NCBI GenBank assembly: GCA_001829315.1
Contig: MIAY01000023.1
Coordinates: 1-62,073 of the forward strand
From: Spirochaetes bacterium GWE1_32_154
Lineage (GTDB): Bacteria; Spirochaetota; GWE2-31-10
Length of the DNA stretch: 62,073 bases
Direction of reading: 5' to 3'
A model generated the notes under the pieces. It saw nothing but the letters and a program-made list of their open reading frames with translations, searched no databases and was not told the origin of the DNA. A program made the position numbers and the translations under genes. Position 1 is the stretch's first letter, and each line of letters opens with the position of its first letter. Of the stretch, positions 43,323-52,311 are shown piece by piece.

Positions 43323-45394
43323 AAAGACTTTTAATTTTTGTATGTTTTGTTCTTTTATATACTCAATTATATTCAATTGCCAGAACTGATGATATTATAA
43401 TTCTCAATGATGGCAGTGAATATCATGGAGAACTTACCGCTATTAATGAGACAATGGTCAGCTTCAAAAGTGACGATACTATACGTAGTTTCGAAGTCAA
43501 AACTGTTTATATGATAGCATTAAGCGGTGAGCGTAAATATGATGCTGTTAATACGATAAATAATATAACTGATAAAGAAATAGTCGCAGGATATACCACA
43601 CTTTTAAAATACAAACCTTTGCCGGATGAAAACGCCGTATATTACCTTGAAAAAAATACAATACGATATGAAAATGATACAATAATAAAAAACACCAAAG
43701 TTATATACAAAATTCTAACCGATGCAGGAAAATCAAACGGTTCTGCATCTTTTACGTACCCTAATTCTGCTATTAATGCCTCATTATTATATGCAATAAC
43801 AATAACACCTGAAGGAAAAGTTTTTTCTGTTAAAGAAAACGCTTTGAATAGAGAACCGATTAATAATACGTATCCTTTATACGATTCGTATAAAAGACTT
43901 AAATTCAGTATGCAGCATCCTGATCCGGGTAACATTTTTGTTTATGAATATGAAATACGATATCAAGTAAAACCATTTGAAAACATTCTATCTGAACAGT
44001 TTTTCTTGCGCTCTGAATCTGTGATACTCAATAAGCAATTAATTATTTCCGGGTATAAAGGAAGACTGAAAAACTTCATTTCAAAAGGTGAAGCATCATT
44101 TCAAACACCTGAAATCATTAACAAACCCGGTTTTTTTTCGGCATACTCTTACAACATTGAACGAATAGTTATCGATGAAGATTTTACACCGTCAACTGCA
44201 TATATTATTCCCCATATTTTTATTTATCAACCTGTAAACATGAAAGCGTTTGTTACTCATTTCAACTCGTTTGCAAATATTGATGTTACAGATATTCATT
44301 TAAAACAATACATACAATCATTGAACATAGAAAAATCAGACACAACTAATTTAGTTACTACTCTCTATAAACATCTTATTAATTCATTAAAACATGCTGA
44401 TTTTCCACCTTCATATACCGACTTCCAAACGAATCATCTTTCTGCGATAACAAAAGAAAATCGTTTATCAAGTCTTGATAAGGCATATCTATTTCAGTCA
44501 GTTTTGAAATATTACGCTATTTCATCTGATATTTTTCTTTCTACAAAAGACTTTTTGCCTGATTCTTACAAAAGATTACAAATTCCTTTTATCTTTGATG
44601 AAGCAGGATTAATTATTAATATAGAAGGAAAAAACAGATTTATCATTTTTGATAATGAACAACGGTATATTGATAATTTCCCCGAACGTTTATCTGAAAA
44701 ACCATTATTGTGTATGAATAATAAACAACCGGTACGTAAAATAACAAAACTTGAACATCACCTTAATAATGAAACCATACAATACAATATTCAGTATAAT
44801 GAAGATTCTATTGACCTGACAAAACATTCAATCAGTCATGGAACAACCGGCAACCAATATAGAAAATACCGGTTTCTTTCAAACGAAGAGAAAGTAAAAA
44901 AATTTAAAAATTCTACAGCTTCAATAAAAACCGGAGCTGATTTAGAAAATTTTGAAATTGTATCTGATTTATCTGACATTTCAAAGCCGGTTGAAATAAA
45001 AACCACAATTAAAGCTGAAAACTATGCTATTAAGTCAGGTGATATATCTCTGTTTTACCTGCCCGAGTTTACATACAATTCAACAATCGTATCACAACCC
45101 GAAAGAGAATTCACAGGTATTATTCCATCTATATCATCACTTACACGAATATATACAATTACGGTTCCAGAGAATTATAGAGTAAAATATACACCTTCAA
45201 ATAAAAAGATACACTATTTAAATTCCAGTTTTGACATACAATACTCATTAAATGAAAATGTCATTTCTGTAACAATCAAATCGGTTATTAACACTCCGGT
45301 TTTTAAGCCTGCACAATACCCGCAATTCAAACAATTTATTGAGGAAAGAGCGTTATTGAGTAGAACACCAATAATCATGGAGAAAAAGAAATGA
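43319..45394 (+). CDS. DUF3857 exported protein with degenerate transglutaminase domain
   Basis: A 691-residue protein with a signal peptide (1-18). An Sm-like opening, ILNDGSEYHGEL, is followed by a DUF3857-type beta domain (about 85-310) and a region aligned with the transglutaminase core of the next gene. There the catalytic Cys of GDCIDKS is replaced (LSSLDKA), and no matching His is seen, so it is probably not an enzyme. It likely pairs with the following paralogue in the periplasm or on the surface; the role is unknown. ATG overlaps the amylase stop by 4 nt, and its own stop overlaps the next start by 4 nt. Confidence 0.78.
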   Translation: MKRLLIFVCFVLLYTQLYSIARTDDIIILNDGSEYHGELTAINETMVSFKSDDTIRSFEVKTVYMIALSGERKYDAVNTINNITDKEIVAGYTTLLKYKPLPDENAVYYLEKNTIRYENDTIIKNTKVIYKILTDAGKSNGSASFTYPNSAINASLLYAITITPEGKVFSVKENALNREPINNTYPLYDSYKRLKFSMQHPDPGNIFVYEYEIRYQVKPFENILSEQFFLRSESVILNKQLIISGYKGRLKNFISKGEASFQTPEIINKPGFFSAYSYNIERIVIDEDFTPSTAYIIPHIFIYQPVNMKAFVTHFNSFANIDVTDIHLKQYIQSLNIEKSDTTNLVTTLYKHLINSLKHADFPPSYTDFQTNHLSAITKENRLSSLDKAYLFQSVLKYYAISSDIFLSTKDFLPDSYKRLQIPFIFDEAGLIINIEGKNRFIIFDNEQRYIDNFPERLSEKPLLCMNNKQPVRKITKLEHHLNNETIQYNIQYNEDSIDLTKHSISHGTTGNQYRKYRFLSNEEKVKKFKNSTASIKTGADLENFEIVSDLSDISKPVEIKTTIKAENYAIKSGDISLFYLPEFTYNSTIVSQPEREFTGIIPSISSLTRIYTITVPENYRVKYTPSNKKIHYLNSSFDIQYSLNENVISVTIKSVINTPVFKPAQYPQFKQFIEERALLSRTPIIMEKKK

Positions 45395-47463
45395 AAAAAT
45401 TACTAATCGCTTTTTTTTGTGTTAACTTTTCATTTTCTTTATTGGCCAATCATTCAGTAACACTTCTTGACGGGACAATTTTGACAAATACAACAATAAC
45501 ATACAGTGATAATTCACTTTTATTGAAGGAAAAACAAATACCGAGAGAGACAATTTCTCATATTATGATGAATATTCCTGATTCTACGGCAATTTCGAGT
45601 GTATCATTACTTCAAGTTGATCACAATGAATTGTTAATGCGCGCAAAAGTGCTTGAAGAGAAATATCCTGATTCGGCAAAACTTATATTACTTGATGAAG
45701 GTATTGAAAAACTTAATACTGATGGAACCAATGTTATTAGAACTCGATATGCTGTAAAAATCATGAATGAATCAGCACTTGACCTTGCTCAAATCAGTTT
45801 GTATATTTCATCGGGTAAAGTTGAGTCAAAACTTATTTTTGCCCGATGTATTAATCCTGATGGTTCTATTCACTATCTCAATATGAATGATTTTACCTGG
45901 ACAACACCATCACGAGGTGCAGAGTTTTATGGAAATGATAAAGAAATTAAAATTGGCAGAGCGGTAATTCCCGGAGTAAAAACCGGCTCAATTGTTGATT
46001 ATGAATATGAAAGAACCGAATCATCAAAAGAAGATCCCAACCAGTTTTATACTCAATGGTTTTTCAACAATGATTCACCTGTGTATCAGTCAAATTTTCA
46101 AATAATCGTACCGGTTACCAAAGAATTTTATATTCATAAAAAAAATATTGATACTGATAAATTAACAGAGTCAATCACAAAATCAGACGGGTTTACTATT
46201 TATTCCTATTCATACACTGAGTCTTCACCGGTTACTACAGAATCTCAAGGACCACTTCATGAAGATTTGCTTTCTTCAATATACGGCTCAACATTTAAAG
46301 ATCAGAGCTATCTTTCAAAATGGTTATCACAATTTTTTACTGAAAGAATGATGGCAAATGAATCAATAACAAAAACGGTTTCTGAAGTTACTAAAAATCT
46401 CTCGACTGAAGAAGAGAAAATTGCAGCACTCTATTATTTTATGCAAAATAATATCAGATATTTATCAATTAAAACAAGTCTCTCATCAGGGTTAGCAGGA
46501 CACAAAGCAAGTGAAACATTCAATAATCGATATGGAGACTGCATTGATAAATCAATTCTCTTTGCAACTATGCTTCGAAGCATTAATATTGATGCATATC
46601 CTGTTATAGTTATGACTAATGATAATTCACAACCACTTTACGGGTTAATTGGAACTCTTGACGGTAATCATGCAATAAACGAAATACATCTGAAAACCGG
46701 AAAAGTGATTTACCTTGATTCAACCGGTAATTCGTACCGTTACCCGTTTTTCAGAACTGACGACCATGGAATACATGCATGGAATCCATTAAAAAACACC
46801 ATACGAAATACAGGATATCCAAAACCTGTTGATAACAGCATTACAACTCAAATTGATATAACTATTGATAAAAACGGAACCGGGAAAGTGACTGAAACAA
46901 CAACAACGCACGGCTCTGAAGAAGTTCGTTTTCGTGAATATTTCAAAATGGCTAAAAAAGAACAAGTTCTATCAACAATGCAGTATTTTGCCAACAAGAA
47001 CTATACCGGAAGTACGTTAACAAATCATTCATTTAACGACCCGACCGATATGTCTGCTGACTATTCATTTTCCCTTGAATATATTAACCCGATGATTTTA
47101 AATAAAGCGGGTAACAACTACCTATTAAACATCAAGCAGGACTTCGGGTTTAATTTTATAACACCTGACGAACGGAAAACACCGGTTATTTTCCCTACAG
47201 TATTACAGAAAACATATCGTGGAACAATAACCCTACCTGATAATTTTACCATTAGCGGTCTGCCTGCACCATTACAAATACAGTCAAAACACGTGAATTA
47301 TACAGGAACATATACAATAACCGGAAATATGATAACGTATGAAAATATATATTCACGATCAGGAACTCACATAAGCGTTGCTGAATATGATGAATTCCGT
47401 GAAATATTAATTAAAATCGATGATTATATAAAAAAACCAATCATTTTTGATAAGAAAAATTAA
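45391..47463 (+). CDS. DUF3857/transglutaminase-core exported protein
   Basis: A 690-residue protein with a signal peptide (1-19). After an Sm-like start (LLDGTILTNTTITY) comes a DUF3857 domain (about 85-300: VIRTRYAVKIMNESAL, GSIVDYEYERTESSK) and then a transglutaminase-like core. The catalytic-type Cys is in RYGDCIDKSILFATMLR, the His in GNHAINEIHL and the Asp in IYLDSTGNSYRY. This suggests a cysteine peptidase or cross-linking activity outside the cytoplasm. It overlaps the degenerate paralogue by 4 nt and ends the argF operon. It converges with the PAP2 gene 7 nt away. Confidence 0.85.
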   Translation: MKKLLIAFFCVNFSFSLLANHSVTLLDGTILTNTTITYSDNSLLLKEKQIPRETISHIMMNIPDSTAISSVSLLQVDHNELLMRAKVLEEKYPDSAKLILLDEGIEKLNTDGTNVIRTRYAVKIMNESALDLAQISLYISSGKVESKLIFARCINPDGSIHYLNMNDFTWTTPSRGAEFYGNDKEIKIGRAVIPGVKTGSIVDYEYERTESSKEDPNQFYTQWFFNNDSPVYQSNFQIIVPVTKEFYIHKKNIDTDKLTESITKSDGFTIYSYSYTESSPVTTESQGPLHEDLLSSIYGSTFKDQSYLSKWLSQFFTERMMANESITKTVSEVTKNLSTEEEKIAALYYFMQNNIRYLSIKTSLSSGLAGHKASETFNNRYGDCIDKSILFATMLRSINIDAYPVIVMTNDNSQPLYGLIGTLDGNHAINEIHLKTGKVIYLDSTGNSYRYPFFRTDDHGIHAWNPLKNTIRNTGYPKPVDNSITTQIDITIDKNGTGKVTETTTTHGSEEVRFREYFKMAKKEQVLSTMQYFANKNYTGSTLTNHSFNDPTDMSADYSFSLEYINPMILNKAGNNYLLNIKQDFGFNFITPDERKTPVIFPTVLQKTYRGTITLPDNFTISGLPAPLQIQSKHVNYTGTYTITGNMITYENIYSRSGTHISVAEYDEFREILIKIDDYIKKPIIFDKKN

Positions 47464-47470
47464 AGTGCCA

Positions 47471-48271
47471 TTAAAGGTTTGAATATGGCAGGCATGAATT
47501 AATAATGACACCTAACAGTCCCCACGCAGTTCCCAGTATTGCACCGCCTATAACATCACGCGGATAATGCATTCCAACATAAATCCTTGTTATTCCAACA
47601 AATAGGGCTATTGTATACAAAACTATCCCTATAAGAATGTTCAGATGGTAATACTGCAATAATAATGTTGCTATTAAAAAAACCTGTCCTGTATGACCGC
47701 TTGGAAACGACCTGCCACTTGCTCTGGAACCAACAATCCTGATATTTTCAAGTTTAATATACGGTCTGGTTCGATGAATGAGAACTTTCATAATTTGAAC
47801 AACTAACCCTAATGACGAAATTCCTAAAATTATTTCATAGGCTAATACATGATCACCACATGTAAACACTATAAATGCAAGAATCAAAGCGAAAATGAAA
47901 TTTCCTAACTGAGTGAGTGCTAACATAAAACGATCAAACCAGAAAGTTCGTTTACCATGCATATTGAAATACATAAAAACCCAGACATCAATTCGTTGCC
48001 CGACTGATATCAAAAGAGAAATTGCAGTGATAACAAAAAAAATAAGCAGGGCAAATATAATCTTTTGTGTTTTTAAGCTTATCCAAAATGCTTTTAAAAT
48101 ATCACGCGGCATCAACACGATAATCACAATGAGAAATAGTACTATACAACCAATCCAAAAAAGATGAGGAATTTTTCGTATAGTTAATGCAATTTTTTTC
48201 CATATACCATGAATCTTAACTTCTGGGATTTTGATTTCTTCATCACGCTGTATACTTATTCTATTTTTCAT
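47471..48271 (-). CDS. PAP2-family lipid phosphatase
   Basis: A 266-residue membrane protein of the PAP2/acid phosphatase superfamily, which removes phosphate from lipids such as phosphatidate, undecaprenyl diphosphate or phosphatidylglycerophosphate. The three catalytic motifs are complete: HRTRPYIK (K-x6-RP variant), SGRSFPSGHTGQ (PSGH) and ITRIYVGMHYPRDVIGG (SR-x5-H-x3-D type). About six membrane helices are present. Its start overlaps the diacylglycerol-kinase-type gene by 11 nt, so the two are translated together and probably work on the same lipid. Confidence 0.92.
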   Translation of the reverse strand: MKNRISIQRDEEIKIPEVKIHGIWKKIALTIRKIPHLFWIGCIVLFLIVIIVLMPRDILKAFWISLKTQKIIFALLIFFVITAISLLISVGQRIDVWVFMYFNMHGKRTFWFDRFMLALTQLGNFIFALILAFIVFTCGDHVLAYEIILGISSLGLVVQIMKVLIHRTRPYIKLENIRIVGSRASGRSFPSGHTGQVFLIATLLLQYYHLNILIGIVLYTIALFVGITRIYVGMHYPRDVIGGAILGTAWGLLGVIINSCLPYSNL

Positions 48272-49220
48272 TCAAATCACCTCTTTTTGCAATCATGTTT
48301 GGTATAATTTTTGGTGTTATAACCGTCAGAGCCTTTCTTTTTGCTTCAAGCTGCACTGAACCACTTCCAAGTGTTATACCATCTACCATAATCGGCATTT
48401 GAGGATTAGTATTTATGATAATTTTTTTTACCAGATAATGCATAATACGAGGATTTTCATTACCACCCGTTCCGGGTCCCTGTATCATATAATTTATCAG
48501 CTCCATTTTTGTAAGATCAGCAAAAAATAATACATCCAATAAACCATCAGTAAGTGAATCATCACTGCCAAATGGATAATGATGAACAATATATGGCATA
48601 TTTGAAACAATAACCAGATGCCCCGAGGCTTTAATTTCGCGATCATCGTCTAATATAAGTTGAATTTCTGATGGAGCCGTTGTTGTTAACGTTGATAAGA
48701 AGTCACCAATTTTCGTTATATCACCATGCTGTATATCATCACCTGCAGAATAGAGTGATGAAAACAAACCAATTGTACAGATTTCAATAAGCGGGGTACT
48801 TATTCCATTGCATACACACATACCAACATCAATTTTAAAACGCTTACCCATACGAAGTAATGCAATTGCCTCAGGAATATCAGTCGGTATACCTAAACTA
48901 AAGGCGATATTATTTTGAGTTCCCAGTGGTATTATACCTAATATAACCGGTGTTCCATATAGAGCTCTAGCTACAGAAGAAACAGTTCCATCTCCGCCAC
49001 AGACAACTATCATCAATATACCCTGATCAATTGCTTCATTAACAACTTCAGTTATAACACTATCCGGCTTAATTAAATATGGCTCAGGAGTAAAATTCCA
49101 GGCTTGCATTTCTTTAATAACATCCATTAATTGAACCGGAGATTCAGAGTTTTCCCCTGATATCGGATTGAAGATCAATTTTACCCGTATATTTTTCTTC
49201 TTTGTATTTCTTTTTTCCAT
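48261..49220 (-). CDS. Diacylglycerol-kinase-type lipid kinase (DAGKc fold)
   Basis: A 319-residue kinase of the DAGKc/YegS/DgkB group. It has the substrate-phosphate motif FNPISGENS near residue 16, the nucleotide motif VVCGGDGTVSSVARAL, and the conserved LGIIPLGTQNNIAFSLGIP. It phosphorylates diacylglycerol or a related lipid. ATG 49220 (GGAG 7 nt upstream) is preferred over a TTG four codons earlier. It overlaps the PAP2 gene by 11 nt. The kinase/phosphatase pair suggests a phosphatidate/diacylglycerol cycle. Confidence 0.9.
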   Translation of the reverse strand: MEKRNTKKKNIRVKLIFNPISGENSESPVQLMDVIKEMQAWNFTPEPYLIKPDSVITEVVNEAIDQGILMIVVCGGDGTVSSVARALYGTPVILGIIPLGTQNNIAFSLGIPTDIPEAIALLRMGKRFKIDVGMCVCNGISTPLIEICTIGLFSSLYSAGDDIQHGDITKIGDFLSTLTTTAPSEIQLILDDDREIKASGHLVIVSNMPYIVHHYPFGSDDSLTDGLLDVLFFADLTKMELINYMIQGPGTGGNENPRIMHYLVKKIIINTNPQMPIMVDGITLGSGSVQLEAKRKALTVITPKIIPNMIAKRGDLNEK

Positions 49221-49308
49221 TTTTTTCTCCAACCGCTACTTAATAGTATACCCAGAATTGTTAGATTAGGCAAATTATTATTGATTTATAAACTAATCGG
49301 GGAATAAA

Positions 49309-49339
49309 AAAACTCTCCGTCATTACAACGGAGAGTTTT
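49309..49339. terminator. Bidirectional terminator
   Basis: AAAACTCTCCGT (49309-49320) pairs perfectly with ACGGAGAGTTTT (49328-49339) around a 7-nt loop, with A and T runs outside. It ends the alpha-amylase lipoprotein transcript on the minus strand, 42 nt after its stop. Confidence 0.85.
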
Positions 49340-49380
49340 GTATAAAAAATAATTCAGGTCAATCGAAAAGCATTAAGAGA

Positions 49381-50715
49381 CTATTTAGTCCATACTGCCC
49401 AATTATTACCGCTTGTTCTTAATGTCCATCCGGTTCCTGGTGACCAGCTTCCCGGACCTATTTTCATTGCTAAGTTACCATTTATTATAGCTGCATATTT
49501 TGAACTGTCAGCTGCAACTATATTTAATGTACTTGTTGATCTAATACCTTTTTCTTTTCTTAAAGCTATAAGAGTTTTAATCTTACCTTGTAAAGCTGTT
49601 CCATAATCGAAATAATGTGGCCAATATACTGTCGGTGTACCCGGATGAGTAAGAATATATGCATATCCCTCTTCAAGTTTATCACCAGGGAAAGGCCAAT
49701 GGTTTTGACCGCCATCACCGGGTGATGGACCTGTATCATGATTATCAAGGAAAGTAGTACTCATTTGAGGCCACCAGCCGATCGCACCAATTGCTTTACC
49801 ATTAGGATCTTTCATTCTCCAGTATTCACTTCGTGATACTGCAAGTTGCAGCTGCCATTTTGTAGTAAAATCAAAAGCAGTTGATTTTCCGCCGGTTGCA
49901 TTAATCCAATCCATTAACTTTTGTCTGTGATAATTTACACCATAACCTGATGCATAATAATCACCGATAATATCAGGCCATAATTCCCCTACTGAGAAAT
50001 AAGGTGCTGTAGCGTCATTATATTTTCCAATATAACTTCCGTTAAATCCATGAATATAATCATATCTCCAACCTTTATACCCCATACCCTTTAGCTGATT
50101 TAACCAATTTTTAATTTCAGTTTGTACTGACGCTTGTGAATGATCAAGGTCTCTACCGGCAGGATAATTTGTACCACTATCATAATTTCCTGTACCTTGT
50201 CCCCACTCATCATTTTTTGTAACAGCTTTGAAGTTATCTGCAAATGCCGGTAATGAGAAATCTCCCCAACCGGTAGTACCAACTCTGTGATTTATAACAA
50301 TATCACAAAGTGGTTTAACTCCATTAGTATTAAGTGCGTTTAAAGCAGCTTGTAACTGTGCAGTTGTTCCTCGTGTAGACTCATAATTTCTCCACTGACC
50401 CGGCAAGTAGCCATTACTGTCAGCAGATTTTGATGGCGGTGGCAACCAGATCATTGTAAAACCACCATTTTTAATATTAACTGCATTGTTTTTAATTATA
50501 TTCCATGTACCATATTTCCACGTATTCCAGTGAAAACCCTGTAATAACACATCTGTCGTAGTAACTGTACCCGAATAAGCTTTCTCCGGTCCATTAAGTA
50601 ATAATACCTCTTCGCTTTTACTGTCTTCCTGTTTTACCTGATCATCTACAAAATTTGAAGTACAAGAAAACATAAAGAAAGTAAAGAGAACTAGAACTAA
50701 TAATTTTTTCATCAT
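49381..50715 (-). CDS. Surface alpha-amylase lipoprotein (GH13)
   Basis: A 444-residue lipoprotein (lipobox FMFSC, Cys near residue 17) and GH13 alpha-amylase. Catalytic regions are CDIVINHRVG (I), GWRYDYIHGF with the nucleophile Asp (II), FSVGELWPD with the acid Glu (III) and TFLDNHDTG with the third Asp (IV). The small C-terminal beta domain ends in NWAVWTK, as in GH13_6-like enzymes. It degrades starch or glycogen at the cell surface. The first ATG after GGAGG (50715) is used. A promoter lies 20 nt upstream, and gene 50859 is divergent. Confidence 0.92.
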   Translation of the reverse strand: MMKKLLVLVLFTFFMFSCTSNFVDDQVKQEDSKSEEVLLLNGPEKAYSGTVTTTDVLLQGFHWNTWKYGTWNIIKNNAVNIKNGGFTMIWLPPPSKSADSNGYLPGQWRNYESTRGTTAQLQAALNALNTNGVKPLCDIVINHRVGTTGWGDFSLPAFADNFKAVTKNDEWGQGTGNYDSGTNYPAGRDLDHSQASVQTEIKNWLNQLKGMGYKGWRYDYIHGFNGSYIGKYNDATAPYFSVGELWPDIIGDYYASGYGVNYHRQKLMDWINATGGKSTAFDFTTKWQLQLAVSRSEYWRMKDPNGKAIGAIGWWPQMSTTFLDNHDTGPSPGDGGQNHWPFPGDKLEEGYAYILTHPGTPTVYWPHYFDYGTALQGKIKTLIALRKEKGIRSTSTLNIVAADSSKYAAIINGNLAMKIGPGSWSPGTGWTLRTSGNNWAVWTK

Positions 50716-50735
50716 AATTATTCCTCCATACAAAC

Positions 50736-50763
50736 AGTATAATCTATATTTTCAACAAATCAA
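50736..50763 (-). promoter_or_regulatory. Promoter of the amylase lipoprotein
   Basis: On the minus strand, TTGATT (50758-50763) and TATACT (50736-50741) are 16 nt apart. The 143-bp divergent intergenic region is very A/T-rich; on the plus strand TATAAT at 50823-50828 may serve gene 50859, but its -35 is unclear. Confidence 0.5.
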
Positions 50764-50858
50764 GTAAAATCTACAAATATTATATTTTTATTAATTTATT
50801 TTTTTATATAGACTTATAATTATATAATCAGTAACTATAAATACAAGGAAGTAACAAT

Positions 50859-51194
50859 ATGAAATTAATTAATGTCTGGAATACAACAAAAAATGTGTTG
50901 GCTGTTTATTTTATTACTATTAATATAGCAGTAATTGTTCTGGTTATACTATTATTATCCCATAAATTTTCATTGAATATTGAACTTGGGTGTTTTGCTA
51001 CTACAACCGAGAATGTTTCTATTCAAAAGATTCCGGTGAATTTCCAATTAACAAAGGACATATTCTTTTCAGGCACAACTGATGTTACTATGCCAAAAGA
51101 TATTATCCTTCCGGTAAAAGTTTATATGAATATACCTTTGGACATAATTAACATTACCAATAAGAAAAAACCGGTTCATATTGATATCAAGTAG
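50859..51194 (+). CDS. Small membrane-anchored protein of unknown function
   Basis: A 111-residue protein with one N-terminal membrane helix (about 12-34, YFITINIAVIVLVILLL) and an extracytoplasmic beta-rich part of about 75 residues. It has repeating hydrophobic strands with PVNF, DIILPVKVYMNIPLD and a basic end. No family is recognised. AAGGAAG precedes the ATG. It is wedged between amylase genes on the other strand, but whether it is involved in glucan use is not known. Confidence 0.65.
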   Translation: MKLINVWNTTKNVLAVYFITINIAVIVLVILLLSHKFSLNIELGCFATTTENVSIQKIPVNFQLTKDIFFSGTTDVTMPKDIILPVKVYMNIPLDIINITNKKKPVHIDIK

Positions 51195-51213
51195 ATAAAA
51201 ATTAAATCTACGT

Positions 51214-52299
51214 TTAATAAGTAAAATCGACAATTTTCCCGCTAAACGGTTTACCTTTATAAAGGGCTTTTATTGTATAATAATAATTTTTACCTTTAAT
51301 TAGTTTTGTTGCGGGAATAATATAAAAATTGTCTGTTGTTTCTGTTAAAACGGTTACACAGGCAATATTACTTTGCTTCGTATCAAAGGGGCCTTCAAAA
51401 TATACAATGTATTTCTCGGCTTTTTTACCATAGAACGATGCATAATGTTCCCATTTTATGGTAACGCCATCAGCCTTTTTTTCTATTACCGATTGACCAA
51501 TTGATAAAACACTATCAGCTTTTGTTGCAAATTCAATATTCCATGCAACTTCTTTATTTCTATCGGGAACAAATGCAGGGTTAGTATTATCTGAAGGAAA
51601 TTCATCCATAATCGTCCAATTATCTTTCATCGTTTTTGTAATACCTGATTCAAAACCGACTCTATATTCACTACCATCATCAAAGGCATAATGAACTTTT
51701 CTGTCGCTTTTTTCAAACTTCATGAGTATTGACCACACCCCGTCACCGGCTTTTTTATCACCCCGGCTTCCATCATCATACATCAGATATGTCGGCCAGC
51801 TTCCACCGGCTTGAGCCTCACCGCTGCCTTCATCAAGTGTTAATTCTCCTTTAATTTTGAGCGGACCGGTAAAATTCTCTGCAGGATGGGAAGAATCCAC
51901 ATAGACACCTTGTAATGTGTTTGTATCAACGGTAAATAAAATCTCAGCCCACGGTGAACTCTCGCCCGGAGGGACAATTTCATACGAAATTGTTTTAAAA
52001 ACTTTTGATGTACCATCACTTACTTCTACAGTTAACTCAAAAGTACCGGTTTTTTTGCCTGCGGAAAATAATGCAATGCCTTTTATATCAGACTCTTTAC
52101 ATTTCCCGCCTGCTGATTTATAGGTATACACTAATTTTTGCGAACTTCCGTTTTCCGCATAGCAGACAAGACGTGCCTGTTGCCCGACCTCAATAACTGA
52201 AGGTGAAATGCTTATATTTGTAATTGTAAGTGCATCTGCATTCGTGAAAAATGAAATCAGAAAAATACAGATCATTGTAACTTGTTTTCTTATTGTCAT
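51214..52299 (-). CDS. Exported Ig/FN3-type protein beside amylase genes
   Basis: A 361-residue exported protein (signal peptide about 1-24, cleavage after NADA). It has three beta-sandwich-like parts. An Ig/PKD-like domain (about 25-110: ISPSVIEVGQQARLVCYAENGS) comes first. A middle domain (about 120-255, LMYDDGSRGDKKAGDGVWSI) has the aspartate-rich turn seen in choice-of-anchor-type and starch-related modules. A C-terminal FN3-like domain (about 265-360) completes it. No catalytic residues are seen. It lies 12 nt after the large amylase stop, so it is co-transcribed and probably binds glucan or the amylase. Confidence 0.65.
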   Translation of the reverse strand: MTIRKQVTMICIFLISFFTNADALTITNISISPSVIEVGQQARLVCYAENGSSQKLVYTYKSAGGKCKESDIKGIALFSAGKKTGTFELTVEVSDGTSKVFKTISYEIVPPGESSPWAEILFTVDTNTLQGVYVDSSHPAENFTGPLKIKGELTLDEGSGEAQAGGSWPTYLMYDDGSRGDKKAGDGVWSILMKFEKSDRKVHYAFDDGSEYRVGFESGITKTMKDNWTIMDEFPSDNTNPAFVPDRNKEVAWNIEFATKADSVLSIGQSVIEKKADGVTIKWEHYASFYGKKAEKYIVYFEGPFDTKQSNIACVTVLTETTDNFYIIPATKLIKGKNYYYTIKALYKGKPFSGKIVDFTY

Positions 52300-52311
52300 G
52301 TATATATTCTC

